Shown: positions 8,774 to 17,312 of the stretch, one piece after another
How positions within the stretch are numbered: position 1 is the stretch's first letter
How the letters are laid out: the number at the start of each line of letters is the position of its first letter
From: an uncultured Prevotella sp.
GTDB taxonomy: Bacteria; Bacteroidota; Bacteroidia; Bacteroidales; Bacteroidaceae
NCBI GenBank assembly: GCA_900551055.1
Contig: URUK01000005.1
Coordinates: 1 to 64,000 of the forward strand
Length of the DNA: 64,000 nt
Direction of reading: 5' to 3'
Notes under the pieces: generated by a model
Seen by the model: only the letters and a program-made list of their open reading frames with translations
What the model was told of the DNA's origin: nothing
Databases searched by the model: none
Translations under genes and position numbers: made by a program

Positions 8774-8989
8774 TCACTTCTTTCCATTGGCTATGCTGTT
8801 AATCCTGTCCGCCCATTTAGCCTGTTTTTCCACGATATTGCGGCGCATTTGTGCGAAGTAAGCTTCGGTTGCGGCCTTGTTGCTTTCCCTCGCTTCCTCG
8901 GCCACTTCCCTCATTATCTGCGCCAGCATTTCGTCGGTAGGTTCATGGTCGGGGCTGAATCTGTATTTGTTCAATTCCTGTTCAGACAT
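8774..8989 (-). CDS. Small charged protein of unknown function
   Basis: A 71-residue polar, helix-rich protein (EMLAQIMREVAEEARESNK in the middle, many Glu/Lys/Arg, no cysteine, no membrane segment). I do not recognise a named family. A TAACTTTG box (9042-9035 on -) lies about 45 bases upstream, and the frame is the only good one in this gap, so it is probably expressed. It sits upstream of fumarase on the same strand, but fumarase has its own promoter. Confidence 0.6.
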   Translation of the reverse strand: MSEQELNKYRFSPDHEPTDEMLAQIMREVAEEARESNKAATEAYFAQMRRNIVEKQAKWADRINSIANGKK

Positions 8990-9034
8990 TCTGCCGTTGT
9001 TTTATGGGTTTATGTCAAGTGCCGTTAAGCATTG

Positions 9035-9042
9035 CAAAGTTA
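9035..9042 (-). promoter_or_regulatory. -7 box for the small 8774-8989 gene
   Basis: CAAAGTTA on + reads TAACTTTG on -. No clean -33 TTG is present at the standard distance. Confidence 0.5.
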
Positions 9043-9134
9043 CTTATTTTTTCCGAGAAACGGGGACTTCTATATGTTTATTTAACCTTAATAAAACATG
9101 GTTTTGCCTCTGTTTCCAGTGCAAGTCATGGCGG

Positions 9135-9250
9135 CTTTGCAACCCGTTGATAATCAACGCCTTTCCAATATGCCGCCTTTTAGCGTGCAAAAGACGGCCT
9201 TTTACACGCTAAAAGGTGGCCTTTCGCAATGCAAAAGGCCACCTCTTGGA
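9135..9250. repeat. 22-bp dyad repeat array with conserved lead-in
   Basis: A lead-in GTTGATAATCAACGCC (itself a dyad) and CTTTCCAATATGCCGCC are followed by units with AAAAGACGGCCTTTT and AAAAGGTGGCC cores. The lead-in nearly repeats at 20050-20090 before another array. It occupies the gap between the small gene and the M16 peptidase. Confidence 0.8.
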
Positions 9251-9306
9251 AAATGAAAGATTAAGAATAAAAAATTAAAAATCTGTCTTTGGATGTTGAA
9301 ACGGCG

Positions 9307-12213
9307 TCAATAGCCGAAGATTTCTTCGGTCGTCAGCCTCTTGATTGGGCCGATTTTCTCCAACGCCTTCATGTCAAGCTGCTTCTCGTCGCCGAGGATT
9401 ATGTAGCGGTAAGGCTTGTTTGCCATCACTTCTTTCTCAAACTTCGCCACGTCGTCCATCGTCAGCGAGGGCACGGCCTCGTACACTTTCTTGTTGATGT
9501 CGTAGTCAATGCCGCGGTCGCGTGCGCCAAGATATGTGTAAATCAGGTTTTCCTTGGTGACACGTCGTGTGGCGAGGCGCTTCATCAGAGCCTGTTTCGC
9601 CAGTTCGAGAGCCTTGTCCGACTGCGGAATAGTGTCGATGATGCTGTTGAAAGTGCGGATGCAGTCCATCATCTTGTCGTTCTGCGATATGATGTAAGTG
9701 TAGGCGTATTCAGGCTGTCCCTTGTATCCTGGCGTGCCGTACATGGCGAACGCGCTGTAAGCAAGGCCGCGGGCTTCGCGCAATTCCTGGAAAACAACGG
9801 TGTTCATGCCGCCTCCGTAGTACTCGTTGAACAGCGAGATGACCGGCTGCTGCTCGGGGTTCCACTGGCGTCCGTCGTTGTGGAACTGTATCATGTATAT
9901 GTTCTTGGCGTCATACGGGGCTATCAGCACCTCGTTCTGCGTGGTCTGCTGCATCTTGTAAGGCTTGCCTGCGGGCACGTCTGCAAGTGTCTTGGCCGCA
10001 TTCTGGCCCTTGTCGATAACGGCGGTAAGCTCGTTCAGCTCCATCGGGCCATAGTAGAGCACCTCGTGCTTGTAGCCTTTCAGTGCCTTAATCATGTCGA
10101 CGAGCTTTTGCGGATTCATCTCTTTCAGTTCTTCCGACGACGGAATGTTGAGATACGTGTTGTAAGCGCCGTACATTCCATACGTTTGCAGGCGGCTGAA
10201 GTTTGCACTTTGGTCGAGCTTGTTGTCGGCACGCGACTTCTCTTCTATGCCCACAAACTTTGTGTAAGCGTCCGTGTCAACCTTCGCGTTGGCTATTACG
10301 TCGTCGAGCAAAGCCATCGCCTCGGGCATGTTTTCAGCCAATCCGTTCAGGTAAATCCTGATGGCCTTCGTGTCAACTATTATGCCGTAGTTGCAGGCTA
10401 AGCTGTAAAACTTCTGCTTTACCTGCTCGGCGGTCATCTTGTCAGTGCCGAGATAGTTGAGATATTGTGCGGCGTAAGGCAGCCATTTGTCGCTTTCCTC
10501 GCCGAATTTATAGTAATAGCTCAGTGTGAAGCGGCCGTTTTCGGTGTTCTTCACGTACAGCACAGGCAGGCCGTTCTTCGTCGTTGCCATGGTCAGGTCT
10601 TTGTCGAAGTCTACGAACTTGGGCTGTATAGGCTCCGTTTCAGAGTTTATTATCTCCGTGACGAACGCGCTCTGCATGTCACGGTTGGTAGGTATCGCCG
10701 TTATTTCGGGCTTGTCTATCTTCTTGATTGTCGAGTCAACGCCCGTGCGTTTGTACACTGCAATGTAGTTGTCGAGGAAATGACGGCGTGCAAAGTCCAC
10801 GATTTGCTGCTTCGTTATTCCCGATATGCGGTCTAAGCGGCCAACAACGTCGCTCCACTTCTGACGGTTTATGAATGCGTTGACGAACATGTCGGCACGC
10901 CCGGCGTTGCTTTCAAGCGTTGTGTAGAAGCGAAGTTTCTTGTTGTTGATAACCGCTTTGAGCAAATCTTCGCTGAAGTCGCCTTTCTTTATCTTCTCAA
11001 TCTCGCCGAGCATCAGTGCCTTCACGTCGTCAAGAGACTGTCCCTCTTTCGGGAAACCGGCCATTACGAAGCCCGAATATTCGGCCAGCGGATAGGTGAA
11101 CGCTCCTCCGCCGAGCCACTTCATCTGCTGGTCTAAGTCGAGGTCCATAAGTCCGGCCTTGCCGTTTGACAGCATGTCGGATATAACGTCGAGCGTATCT
11201 GTCTGGAAAGAGGCTGCCTTGTCAAACCTCCATGCCATGTAAATGTTTTCCGCCTCCTGGCCTACTACGGTGGTGTCGGCCGGCGCCGTGCGCTCCGGTA
11301 TTGGCGCATACTGCGGCTGAGAGAGGTCGGGGTTGGGCTTCCATGTGCCGAAATACTTGTCAATCAGGGCTATAACCTTGTCCGGGTCGAAGTCGCCGGC
11401 CATGCAGATTGCCACGTTGTTGGGCACGTAATAGCGCTTAAAGTAGTTCTTTATGTTGACTATTGACGGGTTCTTCAGGTGCTCCTGCGTTCCGATGGTT
11501 GTCTGCGTACCGTAAGGATGACCGGGGAACAACAGGGCGTTCATGGCATCGAACAGTTTGTTTGCGTCGCTTGCGAGACCTATGTTGTACTCCTCGTACA
11601 CGGCCTCAAGCTCCGTGTGGAAGCCTCGGATTACCATGTTCTGGAAGCGGTCGGACTGTATCCGTGCCCAGTTCTCCACCTCGTTGGCCGGTATGTCTTC
11701 AACGTAGCAGGTCACGTCGTTGCTCGTGTAGGCGTTGGTTCCCTGCGCTCCGATTGACGACATCAGCTTGTCGTACTCGTTGGGGATGAAGTATTTTGCC
11801 GCCAGTTGCGATATGCTGTCTATCTGGTGGTAATAGGCGCGGCGCTGGAGGCTGTCCTTCAGCGTGCGGTAAACCTCGAAACGGTTTTGTATCGAGTCAA
11901 GAAGCGGAGCCTCGGCTGCCGCGTCCGTGGTGCCGAATTGCCGTGTTCCCTTGAACATAAGGTGCTCAAGATAGTGTGCCAGACCTGTCGTTTCGGGCGG
12001 GTCGTTGCGGCTACCGGTGCGCACGGCGATGTACGTCTGTATGCGCGGTTTCTCGTTGTTGACCGACAAGTACACCGTAAGTCCGTTGTCGAGGGTGTAG
12101 ATGCGTGTCTTCATCAGGTCGCCAGGAACGGTCTGATACTTGTATTCCTTTGCCTGCAAAGGCAGCACCAAGGCGAGCAGGAATGCAAAAAGCGCTGTTG
12201 TAAACTTGTTCAT
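9307..12213 (-). CDS. M16 family zinc metallopeptidase (two M16 halves), exported
   Basis: A 968-residue insulinase/pitrilysin-type protease. Residues 1-21 form a signal peptide (MNKFTTALFAFLLALVLPLQA), so it acts in the periplasm or is membrane-associated. The inverted zinc motif HYLEH is at 80-84, with the downstream acidic ELEAVYEE segment supplying the third ligand. The C-terminal half has a second M16-like domain (HNDGRQWNPEQQPVISLFN ... LREARGLAYSAFAMYG) and lacks an HxxEH motif, as expected for the inactive half. Such proteases degrade peptides inside a closed clamshell. The 5' side is followed by repeat DNA and the DUF4954 gene on the same strand. Confidence 0.93.
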   Translation of the reverse strand: MNKFTTALFAFLLALVLPLQAKEYKYQTVPGDLMKTRIYTLDNGLTVYLSVNNEKPRIQTYIAVRTGSRNDPPETTGLAHYLEHLMFKGTRQFGTTDAAAEAPLLDSIQNRFEVYRTLKDSLQRRAYYHQIDSISQLAAKYFIPNEYDKLMSSIGAQGTNAYTSNDVTCYVEDIPANEVENWARIQSDRFQNMVIRGFHTELEAVYEEYNIGLASDANKLFDAMNALLFPGHPYGTQTTIGTQEHLKNPSIVNIKNYFKRYYVPNNVAICMAGDFDPDKVIALIDKYFGTWKPNPDLSQPQYAPIPERTAPADTTVVGQEAENIYMAWRFDKAASFQTDTLDVISDMLSNGKAGLMDLDLDQQMKWLGGGAFTYPLAEYSGFVMAGFPKEGQSLDDVKALMLGEIEKIKKGDFSEDLLKAVINNKKLRFYTTLESNAGRADMFVNAFINRQKWSDVVGRLDRISGITKQQIVDFARRHFLDNYIAVYKRTGVDSTIKKIDKPEITAIPTNRDMQSAFVTEIINSETEPIQPKFVDFDKDLTMATTKNGLPVLYVKNTENGRFTLSYYYKFGEESDKWLPYAAQYLNYLGTDKMTAEQVKQKFYSLACNYGIIVDTKAIRIYLNGLAENMPEAMALLDDVIANAKVDTDAYTKFVGIEEKSRADNKLDQSANFSRLQTYGMYGAYNTYLNIPSSEELKEMNPQKLVDMIKALKGYKHEVLYYGPMELNELTAVIDKGQNAAKTLADVPAGKPYKMQQTTQNEVLIAPYDAKNIYMIQFHNDGRQWNPEQQPVISLFNEYYGGGMNTVVFQELREARGLAYSAFAMYGTPGYKGQPEYAYTYIISQNDKMMDCIRTFNSIIDTIPQSDKALELAKQALMKRLATRRVTKENLIYTYLGARDRGIDYDINKKVYEAVPSLTMDDVAKFEKEVMANKPYRYIILGDEKQLDMKALEKIGPIKRLTTEEIFGY

Positions 12214-12221
12214 TACTGTAT

Positions 12222-12352
12222 GTATATTTAAGAGTTAAAGAAGTTTCTATTAGGAGTTGAAGGAGTTTCTATTAGTAGTTAAAGAAGTTAAAGGAGTTTT
12301 TCGCTTCGCTCAAGGGAACTTCGCTCGTTTCACTCGCTAAGGAGTTAAAGAC
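12222..12352. repeat. AGTTAAAG/GGAGTT repeat region
   Basis: Tandem variants of AGTTAAAGAAGTT and GGAGTTTCTATTAG (12228-12300), then CGCTCGTTTCACTCGCTAAG (about 12326-12345), whose reverse complement recurs near 20401-20427. It lies between the M16 peptidase and DUF4954 genes. Confidence 0.75.
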
Positions 12353-12365
12353 AAATGCTTTGCCG

Positions 12366-12442
12366 CTTGTGTCTCGTATCTCGTCAACTCGTCCCTTGTC
12401 TGCTTGTCCCTTGTCTCTCGTCTGCTTGTCAACTCGTACCTT
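12366..12442. repeat. GACAAG/GACGAG heptad repeat arm
   Basis: On + the units read CTCGTCAACTCGTCCCTTGT..., the reverse complement of GACAAGT/GACGAGG heptads. It is a single arm ending at the DUF4954 stop codon, belonging to the family at 52001, 55784 and 57868. Confidence 0.75.
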
Positions 12443-14261
12443 ATCCGAGCTGTGCGAGGAACTTGTCGAGCGTTGCGCGGTCAACGTCGCCTAACGAATG
12501 CTCCTTCTCGGCGTCCTCACGTATCATGCCGAGCCATGCCTCTCGCGCGGCCTTTCCGCGTTCGCGGCAGTATGCTAAGTCGTCGTCGGTAAGCTCATCT
12601 TTGCCGAGCTGTTGCTTCATCAGGCTCAAGGCGAACGTCCATTGGTAGTCGGCGTAGCGTTCGTTGTAGGCTTCGAGCATCCTAAACACCGACCCGAGAC
12701 CGTCAATCATGCCGTATCTTATTTTCTCGACAAGGCGTTCCTCCTCTTCAACTGGCATTAGCAGACCGCCCAAGTCGCACCATTCGCCTGCGCCGGATGC
12801 GGCTGGCAGGCTGCCTTCCTGATGCCGTTCGACGGCCTCTCCAAGGTACATTTCAATGGCAAGGGAATACAGTTTCAGTCCCTTTTCTAACGCGTTGATA
12901 TTCAGGATGTTACCATCCGCCGTGCAAAAGGCCGTCTTTTGGCCTGCGTTTTGCCGCATATTGGCGAGCAATTGATGGCCTTTTACAACCTCATTGACCG
13001 TCAATGGGCTTAGCCATTCATAATTGATTATGCTCTTGCGGCTTCCCTTTATGCGGACATCGCGCCGCGGCCACTTGTTTATGTCGCGGTAAAGTCCCAC
13101 GGTGGCGATGCTTCGTCCGGGCACGATATGCGTTTCGCGACCCTCTCCTATGACATAAGAGAAGGGCAGGGCGGTAGTGTCCGGGTGGTTCTGTATCTTG
13201 CCCATGCACACAGAGAACGGGCCAATCTTTGCCGGATGCACTATGTGTGAGCCGCTGGCCGTCTTCACTCCGCGCCCCAATGTGCCGTAATGTATCGGCC
13301 CCATCTTGTACGCATGGTTGCTGAAATTGGTGCCCGAACCGGCGTTGTAGAACGATGTCATGCAGCCGATGAGCAGCGTGCTCTTGTGGTGTGACGCCGA
13401 GAAGGGGCCGCAGAAGGCGGCGCACGCCTCGCCGTTGGCCATGTACGTGTTGGCGAAGAACAGGCTGCTCTCCGCCGTGAAGCCGTTGGTTATCTGGCAC
13501 GCCTCGCCCACATAGCAGTTGAAAAGCTTTGCGCTGTTCAGCACTGAGGAGCCGTCGGCAATGATGGAGTTCTCGCATATCACGCCCGAACCAATGTAAA
13601 CGCTGTCGTCGGCCTCGGCTGCCAGCGTGCAGTCGCTAAGGCGGCACGCCCCGTTCACCTCGCAGTTGTCGGCAATGTTGGTGTTGGTTATCTCGGTGGT
13701 GTTGATTATTCGCACGTAGTCGCCTATCGTTCCGGCGTCGGTGTGGCGGCTGTTTACGTAGTCTTTGGCCATTGCCTTCAGCGCGGTTGACAGCTCCTTG
13801 TCTTCCGGGTGGCTCACCATCAGCGCCGCGAGGTTGCTTGTAAGACCGCGGAAGAGCACCACGTTGCCGCTGCCGGCTTCGTTGAGCACCGATATTGTGT
13901 TGCCTTCGCCGAAGGTGGCTTCGGCCGTTGTCTCGATGGTACACACGTTGCGTATGCAGCACTCTTCACCTATTATATAATTACTGATGAAGTTCCCGAT
14001 GTTTTCCACAAGGCTGTTGTCGCCTATCGTGGCGTTGCGCAGCGTGGCGTTGCGCACTCCCGAGTGCATGTAAAAGCCCTGGCTTACTTCCACATTCTTC
14101 TCGAATACGCCGAGGTTTACAGTGCCGTAAAACCTTACATCCTTTATATGTGCCGGCGTGAAGTCGTCAGCCACGTTCACGTATGTCCAGTCTTCGGCTG
14201 TACACCCGTGCTCTTCGAGGGTTATTATTTCGTCGTCTGTAAGCGGTCTGTAATCATTCAT
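12441..14261 (-). CDS. DUF4954 family protein (left-handed beta-helix, nucleotidyltransferase-like)
   Basis: A 606-residue protein with many hexapeptide-like turns (for example TLRNATIGDNSLVENIG and SVYIGSGVICENSIIADGSS), consistent with a long left-handed parallel beta-helix as in the C-terminal part of sugar-phosphate nucleotidyltransferases. It matches DUF4954, a family common in Bacteroidota with no established reaction. No N-terminal nucleotidyltransferase domain is visible. The C-terminal ~150 residues are helical. A short segment AGQKTAFCTAD is encoded by one unit of the 22-bp GGCC dyad repeat (about 12920-12953), apparently inserted in frame. Confidence 0.85.
   Translation of the reverse strand: MNDYRPLTDDEIITLEEHGCTAEDWTYVNVADDFTPAHIKDVRFYGTVNLGVFEKNVEVSQGFYMHSGVRNATLRNATIGDNSLVENIGNFISNYIIGEECCIRNVCTIETTAEATFGEGNTISVLNEAGSGNVVLFRGLTSNLAALMVSHPEDKELSTALKAMAKDYVNSRHTDAGTIGDYVRIINTTEITNTNIADNCEVNGACRLSDCTLAAEADDSVYIGSGVICENSIIADGSSVLNSAKLFNCYVGEACQITNGFTAESSLFFANTYMANGEACAAFCGPFSASHHKSTLLIGCMTSFYNAGSGTNFSNHAYKMGPIHYGTLGRGVKTASGSHIVHPAKIGPFSVCMGKIQNHPDTTALPFSYVIGEGRETHIVPGRSIATVGLYRDINKWPRRDVRIKGSRKSIINYEWLSPLTVNEVVKGHQLLANMRQNAGQKTAFCTADGNILNINALEKGLKLYSLAIEMYLGEAVERHQEGSLPAASGAGEWCDLGGLLMPVEEEERLVEKIRYGMIDGLGSVFRMLEAYNERYADYQWTFALSLMKQQLGKDELTDDDLAYCRERGKAAREAWLGMIREDAEKEHSLGDVDRATLDKFLAQLG
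12918..12953. repeat. 22-bp dyad repeat unit inside the DUF4954 gene
   Basis: GCAAAAGGCCGTCTTTTGGCC is the core of the intergenic dyad family, here in frame within the coding region and adding roughly 10-12 residues. Confidence 0.65.
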
Positions 14262-14271
14262 GGCTATAATC

Positions 14272-14428
14272 TTTAATTGATAATTGAGAGTTGAGAATGT
14301 AGAATTATGATTACTCCTGCCGTTTGGTATGATAGGGCTTTGTTTTATTCAGCCCGCATACTGATGCCTTGGTATGCGGCAAAGGTAATCATAATTCTAC
14401 ATTCTCCATTTTCAATTCTCCATTTCAA
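14272..14428. repeat. Inverted TTGAGAG/TTGAGAA heptad repeat between DUF4954 and hflX
   Basis: A left arm (about 14272-14312) and a right arm (about 14388-14427) are largely complementary and flank ~75 bases. The right arm reads into the 3' end of hflX. A close relative is at 20157-20268. Confidence 0.8.
14380..14387 (-). promoter_or_regulatory. -7 box for the DUF4954 gene
   Basis: CAAAGGTA on + reads TACCTTTG on -, about 120 bases upstream of ATG 14261. It lies between the arms of the repeat, so the hairpin's left arm would be in the leader. Confidence 0.45.
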
Positions 14429-15671
14429 CATCTGTGGGGTACAGGAAGTCGTTGTACGGGTATTTCTGCACGTGCAGCTGGCGCACCTGTTTGTAGAGGA
14501 CGTCGCGCAGTTCGTCGATGTTCGACCTGTTCTTTGCTGATATGAAGATGCAGTTGTCGCCCTGTTTTGCCATCCATGTACGCTTGAGTTCGTCGAGCGT
14601 TATGTTTTCCTTTGTGGGCGGAGTTAGGTCGTCTGGCTCTTTGTCAACCCATGTGTAGGCGTCTATTTTGTTGAAAACCAGCATCGAGGGCTTGTCCGCG
14701 CAGCCGAGGTCTTTCAGCGTGTTGTTCACCACATTTACCTGTTCTTCGAAGTCGGGGTGCGATATGTCCACGACGTGCAGCAGCAGGTCGGCCTCGCGCA
14801 CCTCGTCGAGCGTGCTCTTGAACGAGTCTACAAGGTCGGTGGGCAGCTTGCGGATGAAGCCCACAGTGTCAGCAAGGAGGAACGGCAGGTTCTCAATCGT
14901 GACTTTCCTTACCGTCGTGTCGAGCGTGGCGAACAGCTTGTTTTCGGCGAAAACGTCGCTTTTCGAGAGCAGGTTCATCAGCGTTGATTTGCCCACATTG
15001 GTGTAACCTACGAGGGCTACGCGTATCAGCCGGCCGCGGTTCTTGCGCTGCGTGGTCTTCTGTTTGTCGATTTCGGCGAGGCGTTGCTTCAGCAGCGACA
15101 TGCGGTTGAGGATTATTCGGCGGTCCATCTCGAGCTGTGTCTCGCCAGGGCCGCGCAGTCCCACCGAGCCTTTTCCGCCTCCCGAGCCGCTTCCTCCGCC
15201 CTGCCTTTCAAGGTGGGTCCACAGCCTTTGCAGGCGCGGCAGCATGTAGCGGTATTGCGCCAGCTCTACTTGCGTCTTGGCGTTGGCCGTCTGGGCGCGC
15301 ATGGCGAATATGTCGAGAATGAGCGATGTGCGGTCGAGTATCTTAACCTTCAGCTCGTTTTCGATGTTGCGTATCTGCTTTGCCGACAGTTCGTCGTCGA
15401 ATATCACCATTCCTATTTCCCTCTCGGCGTCTTCTTCGGCCTTGATATATTGCTTTATTTCCTCGAGCTTTCCCTTGCCCACGTATGTGGTCTGGTTAGG
15501 CCCGTTCACCTTCTGTGTGAAGCGTTTTACGGTCACAGCCCCGGCGGTGTCGGCCAGAAACTCCAGCTCGTCGAGGTATTCTTTGGTCTTGGCCTCGTCC
15601 TGCTGCTGCGTGATAAGTCCCACGAGAATGGCCGTTTCGGCTTTGACTTCGGATATTACAAATTCTTTCAT
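14412..15671 (-). CDS. hflX: GTPase HflX
   Basis: Ribosome-associated GTPase that splits or rescues stalled ribosomes. The N-terminal HflX domain includes TTYVGKGKLEEIK (about 61-73) and a glycine-rich linker with GLRGPGETQLE (about 171-181). The G domain has G1 GYTNVGKST at 222-230, the G3 region ADTVGFIRKLP and G4 NKIDAY. Length 419 is normal. The promoter at 15704-15733 is a near-consensus match. The last codons overlap the right arm of a heptad repeat, which may have changed the C-terminus. Confidence 0.95.
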   Translation of the reverse strand: MKEFVISEVKAETAILVGLITQQQDEAKTKEYLDELEFLADTAGAVTVKRFTQKVNGPNQTTYVGKGKLEEIKQYIKAEEDAEREIGMVIFDDELSAKQIRNIENELKVKILDRTSLILDIFAMRAQTANAKTQVELAQYRYMLPRLQRLWTHLERQGGGSGSGGGKGSVGLRGPGETQLEMDRRIILNRMSLLKQRLAEIDKQKTTQRKNRGRLIRVALVGYTNVGKSTLMNLLSKSDVFAENKLFATLDTTVRKVTIENLPFLLADTVGFIRKLPTDLVDSFKSTLDEVREADLLLHVVDISHPDFEEQVNVVNNTLKDLGCADKPSMLVFNKIDAYTWVDKEPDDLTPPTKENITLDELKRTWMAKQGDNCIFISAKNRSNIDELRDVLYKQVRQLHVQKYPYNDFLYPTDVEMEN

Positions 15672-15703
15672 TCGTTTGTTTACGGATGTGTTGTTGTGTA
15701 ATG

Positions 15704-15733
15704 CAAAGTTACATAATTAGTATAAAACGGCAA
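15704..15733 (-). promoter_or_regulatory. Promoter of hflX
   Basis: On - TTG (15733-15731), a 19-base gap and TAACTTTG (15711-15704) match the Bacteroidota consensus. The predicted leader is about 30 bases. Confidence 0.75.
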
Positions 15734-15786
15734 AGAAAAACGTTGTTTTACGTCAACGTTTTATCACCTTTTTACCATTGGTTTTG

Positions 15787-15874
15787 CAGGAGGCGGCTTT
15801 TTGCCTTCCAAAAGGCGGCCTTTTGCACGCTAAAAGACCGTCTTTTAGCGTCTAAAAGGCGGCCTTTCGCAAAG
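15787..15874. repeat. 22-bp dyad repeat array upstream of hflX
   Basis: Four units with cores AAAAGGCGGCCTTTTGC, AAAAGACCGTCTTTTAGC and AAAAGGCGGCCTTTCGC, spaced about 22 bases. The remaining 15875-16080 shows no gene. Confidence 0.85.
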
Positions 15875-16081
15875 TCATTGAATATCAGCGCATTACGCGG
15901 AGTTGGCAGAGTGTGCCCATGACGATGGCTTGTGCGCCTATGTTTCAAGCCGTGCCAAAGTGTCTTGAAAGCCGCCTGAACAATTGCATAATGACGTAAA
16001 ATAACGTGAATATCCGTAAACGTTTACGTGGTTTTTTTTGAAATAATAAAGCATTTTTGATATAGGTCAATTTATTTTGCT

Positions 16082-16089
16082 TAACTTTG
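16082..16089 (+). promoter_or_regulatory. -7 box upstream of a short transcribed segment
   Basis: TAACTTTG in an A/T-rich setting, with a TTG about 22 bases upstream. An intrinsic terminator follows at about 16160-16200, so a transcript of roughly 100 bases is predicted. Confidence 0.5.
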
Positions 16090-16095
16090 CCCTCG

Positions 16096-16200
16096 TAACG
16101 AAGAGATTTTCAGAATTACATGCTACATTGATACTAAAGACTAAGACATTCAAAAAGTGAAAAAATTGCTCTGTCGGGATGACAGGGCATTTTTTATTTT
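16096..16200 (+). ncRNA. Candidate small RNA or attenuated leader
   Basis: Bounded by a TAACTTTG promoter box (16082-16089) and a 9-bp GC-containing hairpin with a T-run (16160-16200). No start codon with a sensible frame lies between. It could be a free small RNA, or a leader attenuator of the DUF3667 gene, which also has its own box at 16203-16210. It matches no RNA family I know. Confidence 0.4.
16160..16200 (+). terminator. Intrinsic terminator upstream of DUF3667
   Basis: Stem TGCTCTGTC (16167-16175) with GACAGGGCA (16181-16189), 5-base loop, flanked by A5 on the left and TTTTTTATTTT on the right. Confidence 0.75.
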
Positions 16201-16202
16201 AG

Positions 16203-16210
16203 TATCTTTG
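16203..16210 (+). promoter_or_regulatory. -7 box of the DUF3667 gene
   Basis: TATCTTTG fits TAnnTTTG, 36 bases before ATG 16246 and just after the terminator. No -33 TTG is clear. Confidence 0.5.
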
Positions 16211-16245
16211 CAACTGTTTTTTACTTACATTCAACTTTTCCTTAC

Positions 16246-17208
16246 ATGCAAAATCCTTTCAAAAAGATAGCCGTGATTGCCTCGCGAGCGTGGCGTTGGG
16301 CCCGTGTACATGCGTCGCGCTTCGCCGAATGGCAGCGCAAGGGCGTAGAGGCTGCGCCCCTTTCGCAGGACGGTCACGAGTGCCTGAACTGCCATGCCTC
16401 GTACACAGGCAACTTCTGTCCGCGTTGCGGACAGTCTGCCGCCGTCAGCCGCTTCACGTTCAGGCATGCGTTGAGCAAAACTTTGGAGGTCTGGGGGCTT
16501 GGAAACCGCAGCCTGCCGCGCACGCTGTGGCATCTCATCTACCGCCCGGGCTACATGATTGGCGACTATCTTGAAGGGCGGCAGGCTCCGTATTTTCCGC
16601 CCGTCAAGATGCTCTTCCTCGTCACGGCGGCGTTCCTCGTCGTGCAGCACGTCGTCGCTCCGGGCGCGATTGACTCGAATTATGCTGACGCCGCGATACG
16701 TCTGACCGAGCATAAGGCTGATATTCCAGACGGAGAGGAGGCTTATCCGGGCAAGAAAATCTTTCTTGAGGGGATGAACAACTTTATCGATGCATTCGAC
16801 AGAGTTACCGACTTCTTCCAGCAAAACCAGGCAATAGAACTCATCTTGAGCCACAGCCTCTTCGCCTTGATTACCATGCGTGTGTTCCGCAGGTCGCCGC
16901 AGCGCCCTAAGATGAATCTTACCGAGTGCTTTTTCTCGCAAATACTGATAGCCAGCCAACTGTTGATGGTGTCGATGGTATGCCTTATAGCCACCCAAGG
17001 CAGCATGTGGCTCGACAACATGTACTGCATGCCAACGTGGCTGTTGCTGTTCGTCATGTTTTACGATTACAAGCAGCTATACGGCTTCGGCCTGTTGCGC
17101 ACGGCGTGGTACACCCTTAAGGTGCTCATCGGATGGTGGCTTTTGATGTTCCTTTTGTTGGTCGTATGGATGGCGTTGAGCGTGGCTTGGATGGCGATGG
17201 GGAATTGA
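16246..17208 (+). CDS. DUF3667 family membrane protein with N-terminal zinc ribbon
   Basis: A 320-residue protein. A four-cysteine zinc ribbon (CLNCHASYTGNFCPRCGQ, about residues 43-60) precedes the SRFTFRHALSKTLE segment typical of DUF3667, and then come about five hydrophobic segments (about 123-145, 203-218, 230-250, 260-275, 290-315). The family is widespread in Bacteroidota with unknown function. It is convergent with clpB, with a repeat hairpin between them. Confidence 0.85.
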   Translation: MQNPFKKIAVIASRAWRWARVHASRFAEWQRKGVEAAPLSQDGHECLNCHASYTGNFCPRCGQSAAVSRFTFRHALSKTLEVWGLGNRSLPRTLWHLIYRPGYMIGDYLEGRQAPYFPPVKMLFLVTAAFLVVQHVVAPGAIDSNYADAAIRLTEHKADIPDGEEAYPGKKIFLEGMNNFIDAFDRVTDFFQQNQAIELILSHSLFALITMRVFRRSPQRPKMNLTECFFSQILIASQLLMVSMVCLIATQGSMWLDNMYCMPTWLLLFVMFYDYKQLYGFGLLRTAWYTLKVLIGWWLLMFLLLVVWMALSVAWMAMGN

Positions 17209-17312
17209 AAGGTGAGAAGGTGAGAAAGTGAGAAGGTGAGAAACCATGCTTTTTGAAACATATTTGGCATGAATTCTCACCTTCTCACTTTCTCACCTTC
17301 TCACCTTTCAAT
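17204..17312. repeat. Inverted AAGGTGAG octad repeat between DUF3667 and clpB
   Basis: A left arm of 8-bp AAGGTGAG units (about 17208-17244) and its reverse complement (about 17275-17311), with a ~30-base loop, lie exactly between two convergent stop codons. Each transcript would end in a hairpin. Confidence 0.85.

Noticed and set aside
7900..8802. + strand frame of 300 codons opposite fumarase
   Set aside because: Antisense to a highly conserved enzyme; no domain recognised.
9289..10401. Long + strand open frame (370 codons) opposite the M16 peptidase gene
   Set aside because: It is antisense to a well-supported protease with clear motifs; the frame has no recognisable domain and reflects codon bias of the real gene.
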